This document shows positions 11,596-22,112 of a stretch of DNA of 64,000 nt, one piece after another (the stretch's first letter is position 1; each line of letters starts with the position of its first letter). A program made the translations under genes and the position numbers. The notes beneath the pieces are model-generated. The model was not told where the DNA came from, ran no database searches, and saw nothing but the letters and a program-made list of their open reading frames with translations. This stretch comes from Beroe forskalii (lineage: Eukaryota > Ctenophora > Nuda > Beroida > Beroidae), in the NCBI GenBank assembly GCA_011033025.1, contig WFMF01000698.1:1-64000 (forward strand), in the 5' to 3' direction.

Positions 11596-12690
11596 TCCCT
11601 CCCCATTGGCCTTTTTGTGAATACAAAAAGGCAAATGAGAGGGTTGGCAGAGATCGTGGTTTGGGAAGGTGAGAAATAGGATATGTGTATATGAGGTCCA
11701 GGTTTGCAATACAACTACTGTAATTTCTGGAAAGTGCCCGGATTACTCCTTTATAATATCAGTCGCGAAAATGTCCCATGTCCGTCCGTCCGGTGTCCCC
11801 CCCCCCCCCCGAAATCACAAAATTCTTAATTTTGAAGCCGTCGATTGTCGAAAATGTAAATATTATAGGCTGAATAGGCCCATCCGTGCCACGTGCTCAA
11901 ACTCTCCTAAATTACGATTCATTCTAAATTAAAGGGATGATGAAGATTTCGTGTCTTAGAATCTTAGGAGCGACTCGGGCTATGGGTTGGTTCTGTACTT
12001 AGTTTAGTGCCAAACTACATAACTATTCGACTGTATACTGAATTCAACTAAGTTCGAGAAATACTATGGTCGATGTGAAAGACGAATATTGCTTTTCAGA
12101 ACAAGCGACAGCATTGAAACATAGTACGAAATTTCAATTCCTTGATGATCACTCAGCCAATAACTTATTGACGAGAAAATTTCCCAGATGGCAAAGTGCA
12201 TAGGTGATTTGAGGCTTAATGAAGTAGTTTCAGGAACTCAGGAAAATACAGCGCGTCAATGAACAGTGGCACAATCTGATGCGAAACGTAAACCAATTCA
12301 ACAAAACGGCGCGAAATCTATAACGAACTGAGTACAACAACTTGTTGTACTCAGTTCGTTGTAGATTTCGCGCCGTTTTGTTGAATTGGTTGCATTGGCA
12401 CGTGCCATTTCTTCTAAAATTCTTGCGCGCGTTCTTACGTACCAAGTTGTTGAACAACTTGGTACGTAAGAACGCGCGCAAGAATTTTAGAAGAAATGGC
12501 ACGTGCCAATGCATTTTCTCGGTGGTTGCGCGCAGCGCCGCAGCAGTGGAGCAACATTTAAACTCTTACTACGAACGACTGCGTGCTGTATCATGATGCA
12601 AAGGTTAAATCAAGCACCGTGGGGGGAAATTAAGCGCCTGCATACGGGAACAATGGAAAAACAAGAATTGTGACGGCAGGCGCAATTCTT
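11596..12690. mobile_element. 1.1-kb hairpin-ended element, copy 1
   Basis: This segment interrupts the left arm of the palindrome; the right arm (13605-13625) shows the uninterrupted sequence. One end is an 18-bp stem hairpin (CCCTCCCCATTGGCC with complement GCAAATGAGAGGG), the other reads GCGCAATTCTTGTT. A second copy in opposite orientation lies at about 48937-49905. The two copies share a decayed reading frame (positions 11669-11932 here). The single terminal hairpin and lack of terminal inverted repeats recall Helitron-type elements, but no CTAG end is visible. Two near-perfect palindromes (12291-12391 and 12392-12512) are found only in this copy. Confidence 0.65.
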
Positions 12691-12852
12691 GTTCATGGTT
12701 GCACACAATCAAACAAAACGTCATCAAATCCTACATCCCCCCTATAAATTTACCTGCATGTAGGTCAGAATATAAATATACCTGCATGTAGGTCAGAATT
12801 CATAAAATTCGCCTCTGCAGTTAGTTTTTGTTACTGTCTCCTGTTTACCACC

Positions 12853-13044
12853 ATGGTTAAAGAAATTACATGTGTTCGTTGTGAATCTGTAATGCTTTAT
12901 GAAAATTATAAGCGACATTTGCTGACATGTGGTGGGGAGGGTCGCTTCTGCCCTATTTGTCAGGAACACATTCATCTCGAAGGACAGCTGTTAACTGATC
13001 ATCTACTCCATTGTCAACGCAAATGGCTGGTTTCATTTCTTTGA
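12853..13044 (+). CDS. Two-finger C2HC zinc protein, left-arm copy
   Basis: A 63-aa frame starting with a Kozak-like ACCATGG. It contains two tandem zinc-binding units: C-x2-C-x11-H-x3-C (residues 7-25) and C-x2-C-x13-H-x3-C (33-54). The frame ends in a probable intron (CAG at 13141-13147), after which the loop reads on with a further C-x2-C in the same style (SCEDCGARF at about 13151-13180), so the real protein probably had at least three fingers. The family is not recognised; a DNA-binding protein of the element is the simplest idea. Confidence 0.55.
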   Translation: MVKEITCVRCESVMLYENYKRHLLTCGGEGRFCPICQEHIHLEGQLLTDHLLHCQRKWLVSFL

Positions 13045-13286
13045 TAATTCCTTGCTTCATAATTCCTGCTCCTTGAAAATTGCAATGTCCCACTCGCTTG
13101 CATTATGTATCTAGCTTTAACAATTGTTATCATAATCATTGACACAGGTTTTCATGCGAGGACTGTGGTGCCCGTTTCACAACTGGTAGGGCCAGAAGCT
13201 AGATACATAAACGTAACAGCTGAATTCAGGGAAATGCAAGCGAGTGGGACATTGCAATTTTCAAGGAGCAGGAATTATGAAGCAAG

Positions 13287-13490
13287 GAATTATCAAAGAA
13301 ATGAAACCAGCCATTTGCGTTGACAATGGAGTAGATGATCAGTAAACAGCTGTCCTTCGAGATGAATGTGTTCCTGACAAATAGGGCAGAAGCGACCCTC
13401 CCCACCACATGTCAGCAAATGTCGCTTATAATTTTCATAAAGCATTAGAGATTCACAACGAACACATGTAATTTCTTTAACCATGGTGGT
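13287..13490 (-). CDS. Two-finger C2HC zinc protein, inverted right-arm copy
   Basis: Mirror copy of the frame at 12853-13044, differing at only a few residues (V to L, L to F) and keeping all eight zinc ligands. Its frame also stays open upstream to 13625, but the ATG in the ACCATGG context near 13484 matches the left-arm start. The inward end stops before the third-finger sequence, which occurs only once, in the loop. Confidence 0.5.
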
Positions 13491-14301
13491 AAACAGGAGA
13501 CAGTAACAACGACTAACTGCAGAGGCGAATTTTATGAATTCTGACCTACATGCAGGTATATTTATAGGGGGGATGTAGGATTTGATGACGTTTTGTTTGA
13601 TTGTGTACAACCATGAAAAATACATATTGTTGCATCATAAGCACTCTTTATTAACATATAGATTAACGTAGGCTATTTATATTTTCATTCAAAGCCGACG
13701 TTGGGCATGTCCGGGCATGTTAAAATTGACATTTAGAGCTTGGTTACCTTGATAAAATTGTTTCAAAATTGAGGCATTTCCTAATATTACCCGCATACAG
13801 AGAAAAATTCCAGGTTTTTGTTAATAACTGTTTGAAAAGAAATATCAAAATTGAGGGGATTATTAACATGAGGAAAATTGAGAAACTTTGTTTAAATTCA
13901 AATATTTAAGTTTTGAATTCAAAAACAGAGTGTGTTGCTGAGTTATGTGACAAAGCTTTGAGAGCATGGATGGGCTATGATAAATTGAGACATTGTATGA
14001 AGATAGGTGAATCGCTTGAAAAATGACTGCTCAAACATGATTTCACAACAAGAAAATTCAAAAATGACCCGAAAAAGTATGCAGCACTGTGATAGTACAA
14101 ATCTACACTTTATGGTATGATTCTGACGTGGCCCGGGATCCACCCCCTGCTCCGCAGGGGTGGATCACGCGACCGTTTTGGTCACATGCTGACAGTCACG
14201 TGATAAAAATGAGTGGTTGTCATGTGATCAAGTCACGTGACTGTGACGTAGGAGGGGCCAAGTGAGACAACTTTTGGTGTATATTCACGACTTATAATAT
14301 A

Positions 14302-14762
14302 CTACACGATTTGCAAGGGTACACTATTCTGGCTTTGTAGGAAGAAGCTGGCACAATCTTTTTATTTTTCTAGTTTCGGCAAATATTTTGTTTATTTTTT
14401 ATTTTGTTTATTTTTTATTTGACAAAAAATCACGCCGGGTGGGAGAGTCATACCCATGTTTTGCAGTGCTTAATGATGTGTCCATATTTATCCGTAAGCT
14501 GGACAGGACTTAGTTTCTTGAATTGATCTCAAAATGCGTGACTGTCACGTATTCTCATTCCAACTAAGTACTTAAGTAATGTCCACTAACGAAACGTACA
14601 TCTCGAATCTAGATATATCGGCAAGTATTGAATTTGACCTGAACCGTCAATTGCGATTCCCTGTTGAATTGCCAGAACCACATTCAGCCCTCTATAAGAA
14701 GAAATTGCATGTGCTAATCGTCTCCTTTAAACTAGAATTACAGACAGTAAGGTCGGCCCAGA
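14302..14762. other. 5' flank of transporter copy 2
   Basis: AT-rich sequence with T-rich repeats at 14355-14420. A frame at 14579-14800 is open through the transporter start region in another phase, so an untranslated upstream exon is possible. No TATA box is evident. Confidence 0.4.
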
Positions 14763-16493
14763 ATGACCCAGGAGCAGCACCATCTGAAGGAATCTACTGA
14801 ATCCTTGGAGGACAATAACGTACGTCCATTATTGAAGAAAACTTCAACCGAAGAGAGGGGCTTAGCATCAGTTGATTTCTCAACTCTCAAGCTTACACGA
14901 CGGGACAAGTATCTCTATGTCGTGACGATATGCACTGTATTTGGGGATGCAGTTGAAATCTATCTTCCAGGTATTCTAATCCAATGTCATTACGAAAAGT
15001 TCAAACAAGCCACCACTCCTCCATTGCTTCTTATTACTTTATTAGTAAGACAGTTCATAATATGGACCACCTACTTGAGAAACTAAATTCTCAAATAGTC
15101 ACAATGTCACATTTAGCAAGAGTGAGAGATTGATATAAAACTTCATCTCATGATGAAATACTCAGGTGTTTTCACACAAGTAGTTGCTGCTGAGTTGGGT
15201 GTCACAAGTTTTCAGGAGGGGCTGCTTGCAGTTAGCACTGCAGTCGCCATGTCACTCTCTAGCCTGATCATTGCACCACTATTTGAGAGGTTTGTTATCA
15301 GTGATTTCATCCCATAATACACACCCAATATACCGATTATCAGTATTGAAGTATCCAATTCTTAGTCACTGAAGCGTATGTGTATTTTTCATGCACAAAC
15401 AAACCTAGTTCACAAATTTATAGCATATATAACAATGCCCATATTCTTGTATCAATAATAAAACCTCTTCAGATTCCGCAGAAGACATGTGTTTTTGTTC
15501 TCCTTATATTCCACCATCCTTGGAACTATATTTTCAGCCTTAGTTCCTAACTTTACCACCTTCCTGATATCTAGGTGTATCAGAGGAGCTTGTGTGGGAG
15601 TCAACTTTTCTATAGTGAATGTATTTATTGCTATGGAAGCATCAACTTATCAAGTTTACAATGCTGGTATTTTTATAACAGTTCTAGTGTTTGCTGTTGG
15701 TGCCGCATGGTCAGCAATCTTAGGATATCTACTGCTGGACTTCCTTGGTTGGAGAGTCCTTATTGTGAGTTCTTCCATCCCTTGGCTGATACCACCCGTC
15801 ATCCTGCTACATACTGTTCTGTCCGAGACCCAACATCCAGTTATCAAGGTTTCAACAGAATCTTCTGGGGAAAGTGAATGTGAATCTATTGATAGTAAGG
15901 AGGAAGATGCCATCGAAGTTCCTAACTTGAAATGTAGGCTATTTAAGGCCAGCATTGCAAATTTCATAAATTTCCTGCAAGGTTGGGGAAGCATAATCCT
16001 AGCACCTGCCCTGATGAGATATAGCAATGAGATAAACCACAAGGAAGATGCTAATGTGGATGGTAGCCAGTTTCTTATCTTAGCTCTCATATTCGGGGGT
16101 GTCAAGATGGTTGGACGGATTGCCGGGTATTTCCTGCTGAAGCACATACCTTTCAGGGTCATTCACACAATAGTTTCCACAATTATAGCTGCTTCTTACT
16201 TGGTTGTTCTACTTCGACTGGACGACCTGATTTGTATAGCTGTTGGAATTGGAATAGCCAACATGGCTTTCTGTATCTCTAGGATTGATCTTAGTCTGAT
16301 GGAGACAGACAAGTATTTCTTTGGGACAAAAAGATTGGCAAGTGCAGCATTTGTTATGATCGCTTTGGGTTCAATGGGAGCAGCAGTTGGATCTATCTTT
16401 GCAGCATTCTTTTCAACATATTATGCAGTACTGGTTTGTTTTATTCTCAGTTGTGTACAGATCTTTGTGTTCCTGTGTATAACTGAACGATAA
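14763..16493 (+). CDS. MFS transporter, SV2/SVOP-like, intact (three exons)
   Basis: Exons 14763-14970, 15166-15289 and 15473-16493 join in phase (G|GT, then AG|A) into a 450-aa protein; both introns (195 and 183 bp) have GT/AG ends. The N-terminal 45 residues are polar and cytoplasmic. Helix 1 follows with G-D-A-V-E-I-Y-L-P, resembling the acidic residue in helix 1 of SV2/SVOP and organic-ion carriers. A basic R-F-R-R-R-H loop between helices 2 and 3 matches the usual MFS loop motif, and a Ser/Glu-rich central loop separates the two six-helix halves. Known family role: membrane carrier of small organic solutes by alternating access; substrate unknown. AATAAA lies at 16744. It shares very high identity with the copy at 1001-2425 across exon 3. 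Confidence 0.85.
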
Positions 16494-18440
16494 ATTTGGG
16501 GCAAATTATTATCCACTACTTAATAATTGAAAAACAACCCTAACCAGAACCCTTATAGTGTAAGGGTTAGGATTCTTCCAAGGTCAACTTTATGTTGACC
16601 TTAACCAATATCGTTCAACACTGCAGAAAAGCTCAACGTATCTTTGAGATTTTAAACATAATTAGAAGTACGAGCAAATTATTTAGAGAATTATCTTACT
16701 CATTTCAGAATGATCATTTTAGAAATAATCCGAAAGTGGCAAGAATAAAAGAAATTATTATTTAGTTTGATGTTTCTTTTTATTTAATTCAAGACTAGTA
16801 GACTGTTGAGTGTGGAGTGCTTGGTTGTTAGTTGTGAAGTTGTTCAGGAAAAAATTAATGATAATTGGACATGATTCGTTTCATTATTTTAATCTAATCT
16901 GATACTTCAAATCTTTTGAGTTATAGAAGTTCAATTTGTGGGAATTTTTCAATATTGTCGTTTCACTTGTCTCCTGACTGAAAACTTTCGCGCGATTTCG
17001 AATTTTAAGTCATTGTGCGCATTTCGGATTGATTTCCTTGTCACTTATTCCAAATTATCACCAACTCAAAAAGCAATCCTTATTTCTAAAAGTAATTCTA
17101 ATTATTCCTCGGACAACATTAATTGACAGTAAATTTGCCATCAGTATTTACTATATAATTAGGTACCTTAATAATATAAGTAGTCTGAAGAGTGAAAACA
17201 ATAAACTGTGTTACTCATATAAATTTATAAATGACAGAGTAAAGCACCTTGGAGTATGTTTGGGTGGATGAACTTCTCAACTTTTGGCTGATTAGTTGAT
17301 TATTAGGGGACGTTTGAGGGGACTTAATTCCGTGCTTCAGAATACTCTTTATATGGATAAAAAGAGATTTTTTTCCAATGATACCATTTTTTGGTCAGAT
17401 GTAACCGATTTTCACAGATGGCACCATTTTTGTTTCTGATTATTTACACCTCAAATGAGGTTTTTCAATTTTGGCACTTTTTTCAAATATGATATTTTTC
17501 TATGTTTTCATTTTTTCTGAAATGGTAGTATCTTTTCCTGATTTTTATGATCAATTTTCATAAATATAATATAACCAATATTTCTCTATTTTTTCTGGCT
17601 TTCAGCAAATGGTACCAATGTTGTTTCAAATTTCATGTTCATTTTTTGAAATAGAACCAAAATTGTTCCTGGATTTCGTCACCTATTTTTCAGTTTTTTG
17701 GCACCATCTCAAATGGTTCCATTCAGATATTTAATGCTCACCCGGTTCAATAGGGGATGTAACTTTGCAGAGATTTAATCAAACTCGCCAGTTGGATATG
17801 AAAAATTGCCAATAGGAGACCAGGGGTTTAATTTTGGGAAGTCTAATCAAGGGGTCGCCCTTCCTACTATTTCAATAAACTCGAACTTATTCTAAATAAA
17901 TCATGTGTTTTACCATCATGATGATTTCGCTTTACATAATATCAGGTTTTTCTTTCATTTCTGAATTCCTGCATTGAATAAACTACTGAAAACGTAGTAT
18001 TGAAAAACAAAATTTGGTCAATTCTCTGATTAAGATCTTATTGTATCAACAGTGTTCATTCTCTTAGAACTCTGAAGAACTTTAAATTTTGTTCTTCCAC
18101 TCATAATTAATAAACAAGCCTCTCTCGTGGATATCAGGTAAATGTAACCTAAAATGATTTCTTTAATTCTTTGGGATTCCAAGAGAAAGCACTATAATAA
18201 TCTAACCTATTTTATGTTCATAGAATTGATTGGATCTCAACTGAATATTTCGTCACTTAATAGAAAGAGCGTATGTTTAAACAATTCACTTTGGGATAAT
18301 CAATTGAAACTGATTTCTGACCAAAATGTTTATAATGAAGTCTGGCTTTGAAATATAATTGTTTTCAGTGTCTCCAGTATTTTTTGCATAATTTGTACCA
18401 TCAAAATCTTTGCAGAATTGTAGGCTTGAAATCTGACATA
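16494..18440. other. AT-rich intergenic region with degenerate repeats
   Basis: No coding exon recognised. Short hairpins occur at 16540-16605 (AACCCTTATAG and GGTCAAC arms). Between 17370 and 17720 a loose repeat of the type GGCACCATTTTT / TTTTCAATTT recurs every 40-70 bp. If the CYFIP gene extends upstream, its earlier exons are not visible here. Confidence 0.45.
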
Positions 18441-18642
18441 TTACATAAGGTGTATTTATGAGGAGTAAAATGTTGGTGTTTACATATTTGGTAGGTTGTA
18501 ATTTGGGGATCTTTCTCAAGTCATTACTCTAGTTAACATATGATAATGAAGTCATTTTGAACTGTCATGGTGGGTGAAAATATGAGTATGTTTCCGAAAG
18601 ATCCCCAAATTACAACCTTTATAAATACACCTCCTAAGGTAA
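18441..18642. repeat. Short inverted-repeat element
   Basis: TAAGGTGTATTTATGAGG and GGTTGTAATTTGGGGATC on the left return as complements (AAAGATCCCCAAATTACAA and ATAAATACACCTCC) at 18596-18640, forming a small palindromic element of about 200 bp without coding content. Confidence 0.6.
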
Positions 18643-18943
18643 GCCCTTTCTACTCAACAAAACCGTATTTTTTCGTTATTTTAGGGGTCTATCACTATGG
18701 TAACATTCGCTCTTTCAAAGTTTCATATCTCATACTGGAAAAATTGAGTGTATGTTTACTTAGGTCCTTTCTATGTATCAAATGGAGTCAAAAATTAAAA
18801 TGGAGTCAAAAATTAAAAGAGCTTAAGTACTTAAGTAACTATACATACGCCCTTCTTTGTTTAATGCTTATGTGACGATTTGAATATTAGCAAAGAAAGC
18901 ACAAAACTGGAATATATTTTCTGTTTACAGTTATTATTTATTA

Positions 18944-19107
18944 CAGAGGTGCCGCCACATCTGAGATCGGTGTCTGAAATTTCCACAAAACTGCCATTTA
19001 ATATACGTGCGTGATAGTGATTTAACAGTATATTCACGTACGTGTATGGTGCCGCGCGATCGGAAATTTCAGAGTGATTCTCATTTCTCGACGTGGCGAC
19101 ACCTCTG
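18944..19107. mobile_element. 164-bp MITE with ACAGAGGTG termini
   Basis: Terminal inverted repeats CAGAGGTG(C/T)CGCCAC with GAAATTTCC further in; the right end is GTGGCGACACCTCTG. TTATTA flanks both sides, which may be the target duplication, although the local AT-richness makes its length uncertain. The interior contains a near-palindrome around ACGTACGTG. No coding capacity. Confidence 0.75.
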
Positions 19108-19826
19108 TTATTATGTTTGGTCTATGACTTCAGATTGATATCATGCTGTGATTTCATGATATGTATGTTCATTGTTCATCATGCATTGCCCAGAACTCAT
19201 TGGTAAGTTGGTGAACGTTCATAGCTTCTTTATGAGGGGTCTAAATTCTCCCAGAAATCCGCTTTAACTATTCAATTTGGTGATAACCCTTGCTTTTTGC
19301 ATGTTCACCTGAATTAGCAGTAGATTCACGTTGACTTGCGAAAATCAAGGTTTTCGCCGACAATTACTGATGTATAATGTAAGTATGTCGAGATAGCATA
19401 CTGTACATTTTGATGAACAGTGCTGTGTCCTATGTAAATGGAATTGACGTGTATTGGGTATGCGCCGCTTTTAATCAGCCCTTTGTGATCCCTGGTTCAA
19501 GGGCACAGCTTTTGAACAGGGATTCACCCGGTTAAGAATAAACTCCATATGCTGTCATGAAACCCGTGCTCCTTTATTTCACTACTAGGATGTAAATGAA
19601 ACTTCATGTGGGGGCAGCTTTAACAATGATTTATAAGCTCATAAATACGAATATCAAAGGGACGTCTTATCGATATTATCTGATTTCAGAATTCAACGCT
19701 TAGATATCCATTTCTAAAACAATGCAAATTGTGTAGGTTATCTACTCACAGCCATGTTTCACACTAGTTAATCTACTGACAGCCATGTTTCACACTAGTT
19801 AATTAATCTACTGAAATGTTTCACAG
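19108..19826. other. Intergenic or intronic, short tandem repeat
   Basis: Mostly unremarkable. Two copies of a roughly 33-bp unit (GCCATGTTTCACACTAGTTAA) lie at 19749-19805, just before the CYFIP exon acceptor; the exon's own splice-site region (AATGTTTCACAG) looks like a third, partial unit. Confidence 0.5.
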
Positions 19827-19974
19827 GGAGATGTTTGGAGAAGGGCTGCATTGGGCCGCCCTCACGATAATAACGATTCTTGGACAGCAGTACCGATTCC
19901 AATCCCTCGACTTCTCCTACCACCTGCTGAGAGTATTCGATGAGAAGCCTAAAGATGGCATTTCTTGTGGCATT
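19827..19974 (+). CDS. CYFIP: CYFIP (Sra-1/PIR121), penultimate exon
   Basis: A 148-bp exon between TTTCACAG and a perfect GTAAGT donor. It encodes E-M-F-G-E-G-L-H-W, then an [10 protein letters not shown] stretch and S-Y-H-L-L-R-V, which is the conserved near-C-terminal segment of CYFIP proteins as I know them. CYFIP is the Rac-binding subunit of the WAVE regulatory complex, holding WAVE inactive until Rac1 binds, and so controlling Arp2/3 actin branching at the cell cortex; vertebrate CYFIP1 also binds FMRP. The exon starts with the last base of a codon and ends at a codon boundary, which fits exactly with the final exon at 22113. No earlier CYFIP exon is recognised in the window. Confidence 0.88.
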
Positions 19975-20721
19975 GTAAGTTGTTTGTGCTCTTTATACAC
20001 CCTTGGCAGATTTAAAAAAAGATAAAGAATAAACCTTAAAATTGATTTAAAGAACAAACCTTAAAGTTGATATTTATCTTACATTCCATCACCCGAAAAA
20101 AGAATTAGCTATGTCCAGACTCCGGTAGACTGACTAAAATTCGATCTTTAAGTCTTCACGCCGGTCTTTAAGTCTTCACGCCTTAATTGAGGTTAAATTA
20201 TGCTCTGTTGCCCTTTTAGCACTGTTCCGGCGCAAAACAGTTTAAATGTGAACCAGAGTAGCATTTATTTTTGATTGAATTTGAATGCGGACAGCACAAA
20301 ACATAAATTCAGGCGCGTTGCCTTTAACTTTTTAATTAAGATGTCCCTAATCCCTATTCCCAGGAAACTAATTGAGATTTGAGAGGTATTTCAAAATTCC
20401 ATTAAATTTAAAAATTTGTGCAACAATGAAAACACAATCTCACCATTTGCATTCAATGGTATTACTCTTTTAGAGTTTTATGGACCCTTTAGAAGCTTGC
20501 AGAATGGCTTGGTATGAAAGGGTTTTAGTTTTTAAAACATTTGGTTTAAAAGAATTACTTGCAAATTCGTGCAATAAATTGTCGCTAATGGAATTCCAAG
20601 CTCTGGTACCCGTTTAAGGTCCCCACCTTGGCACAATTGGCCGTTTAATAAATGGCACACAATGGACCAGCTTGCCCCTAAACAGGACCAGGTTTACCCC
20701 GGACCCTCCCTGCATCCTGAG

Positions 20722-20728
20722 TATAAAA
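20722..20728 (+). promoter_or_regulatory. TATA box of the nested gene
   Basis: TATAAAA inside GAGTATAAAAAGCAGCC, 75-80 bp upstream of the ATG at 20803, placing transcription start near 20755. It supports an independent promoter inside the CYFIP intron. Confidence 0.75.
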
Positions 20729-20802
20729 AGCAGCCCTGGGCAAGTCACTCCAACAATTCTCTCCTGAGCTCCTACTGACTTCTGAACTCCTACAACTACT
20801 CT

Positions 20803-21339
20803 ATGATGACTACTGGACGCTCTATGCTCACTTCTCTCCTCTCAGCAGCCCTAATCCTCCTCCTCACCCCAGACTCTGAAGCAGCAGCAGCTATCTCCAT
20901 CAGCAGGAAGTGCCCTATGATGACGCGGCCCATCAGCAAGTCTCTGAGGAGCTGTTGGCTGGACTCCCGGAGCATCATGGAGACGGTGGTCAGCAAGTTC
21001 CCTGTCAAGAAGGACGGTATCTGCCTGGACGAGCATCAGGTCCTGTTGAGTAACAAGGAGCTGGGCGTGGAGCTGATGGGAACCTACGAGACCCTCTACT
21101 GCTTCGCCAGTATCAAGTACAAGGAGCTGGGATTTGACGCCATCCAGACCATCAACTCCATCCATCACTCCATCTCGGAGGTGATCGACTCTCCTGACGT
21201 GTGTGTTCCTGACATGGTCTTCCCCAGTGTCGACTGCCACGCTGACGTGGATGTCGACAACTTCGATATTCTCTACCAGGCGGTGGTGCGACAGCTGGCC
21301 CTCCTGGAGAGGCTGTCCATGAGCTTGCTGGAGGTTTAG
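20803..21339 (+). CDS. Secreted six-cysteine helical protein, nested in CYFIP intron
   Basis: An intronless 178-aa frame with TATA box upstream and AATAAA 190 bp after the stop. Residues 1-29 (or from Met8) form a signal peptide with a leucine-rich core, cleaved near S-E-A. The mature chain has six cysteines (37, 51, 74, 100, 134, 145), an even number suited to three disulfides. Predicted helical stretches lie at about 41-65, 75-125 and 150-178, separated by a Pro/Val/Asp-rich loop. Size, secretion, cysteines and all-helical content resemble small four-helix secreted factors, but I recognise no family and cannot claim cytokine homology. Codon use is much more GC-rich than the flanks, as expected for a well-expressed gene. 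A second possible start at Met8 gives the shorter signal peptide. Confidence 0.75.
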   Translation: MMTTGRSMLTSLLSAALILLLTPDSEAAAAISISRKCPMMTRPISKSLRSCWLDSRSIMETVVSKFPVKKDGICLDEHQVLLSNKELGVELMGTYETLYCFASIKYKELGFDAIQTINSIHHSISEVIDSPDVCVPDMVFPSVDCHADVDVDNFDILYQAVVRQLALLERLSMSLLEV

Positions 21340-21531
21340 AGGGTTTCTGGTTGAGATTTGGATACCTCAGGACATTTCACATACACACCTGACAAATGGT
21401 GGCTGTAGTGCTGTTCAGCAAAGTATTAATTTTGGTTTACAAGTTTAGATTTTTGCTGTGATTTTATTTAGATTTTGAGGGTTTGATCTCCTGGTATTGT
21501 TACGATATTATACAAGTGCAGATTTTTCAAT

Positions 21532-21537
21532 AATAAA
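21532..21537 (+). terminator. PolyA signal AATAAA of the nested gene
   Basis: AATAAA about 190 bp downstream of the TAG at 21337-21339, followed by TATGTG and a T-rich stretch, a normal mammal-like cleavage context. Confidence 0.6.
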
Positions 21538-21907
21538 GGTTATGTGCACATGCAGTAGCACTTGATTTTTGATCAATTTTTTCTATGTTGTCGATTGTCA
21601 TTTGTGGGTTATTTATCAATTTCGTTCTGAGCAAAAGAGATGAACTTTGTTTCAATTTGTTATTATGGGTCACTAACAGGCCCGTGATGTCAGGCTTTTA
21701 TCCAAAGTGTAGAGCAAGCCTGGGTACGAGATACTGGGTTATTCTTGGGTCCTGGAGTAAGGTCCTGGAGAGCATTCATTATCCATCATAATGATGTCAC
21801 TCGGAAAAATAGATTTAAACGCATCTGGGGTCAGGATCAAGATTAACATTTTTAGGTTTAGGTTCAAGGAGGGGGCCACCTAAGGATTAAGGTTAGGGCT
21901 AGGATTT

Positions 21908-21962
21908 GTCAGGCGTTGCCTGACCCCCTCGCGCGCGCGAGGGGGTCTGACGACGTCAGACA
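21908..21962. repeat. GC-rich palindrome GTCAGGC...GCGCGC
   Basis: A hairpin built of nested palindromes: TGTCAGGCGTTGCCTGAC, then CCCCTCGCGCGCGCGAGGGG, then TCTGACGACGTCAGAC. A related hairpin (GTCAGACGTTGTCTGAC at both ends) occurs at 36430-36512 inside the CG-rich satellite, so it is a dispersed element. Confidence 0.75.
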
Positions 21963-22112
21963 AGTTAGGATACCAAATGATTGAGTCACAGATCTGAGTG
22001 ATTTGTGACATCACTCAGAGCCTCTAATATGGGAGACATACTGGAAACCCTGCGTATCCAACTTGGATACAGGGGTAATAACTCTCCGACCTCACAGTAC
22101 CCTATGTTTCAG

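Larger units (their letters stand above)
10817..14301. mobile_element. 3.5-kb palindromic (foldback) element with zinc-finger arms
   Basis: The outer 30 bp (TATATTATAAGTCGTGAATA at the left, its complement ending at 14301) and most of what lies between form one large inverted repeat. The left arm runs 10817-13117 (interrupted by an insert at 11596-12690) and the right arm 13198-14301, with a unique loop of about 80 bp. Each arm contains, from outside in: an array of TCACGTGAC-type sites, a GC-rich hairpin (ATCCACCCCCTGC), an AT-rich section and a two-finger zinc-protein frame. The two protein frames converge on the loop. Either a foldback transposon or a palindromic duplication of a simpler element; no transposase is seen. 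Confidence 0.75.
19975..22112 (+). other. CYFIP last intron, host of a nested gene
   Basis: A 2.1-kb intron bounded by GTAAGT and CTATGTTTCAG. It contains the complete secreted-protein gene 20727-21540 on the same strand and a perfect-looking GC-rich palindrome at 21908-21962. Use of the AATAAA inside it would cut CYFIP transcripts short, so the two genes may interfere. Confidence 0.8.

Noticed and set aside
19480-19530. tRNA-like GGTTCAAGGG box
   Set aside because: No cloverleaf or A box could be found around it.
20851-21240. 129-codon minus-strand frame opposite the nested secreted-protein gene
   Set aside because: A shadow of the + strand gene, whose TATA box, signal peptide and polyA signal support the + strand.
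22005-22112. Upstream extension of the last CYFIP exon frame
   Set aside because: Although open, this stretch has a better explanation as intron: CTATGTTTCAG gives an acceptor in the right phase, and CYFIP similarity starts only after it.
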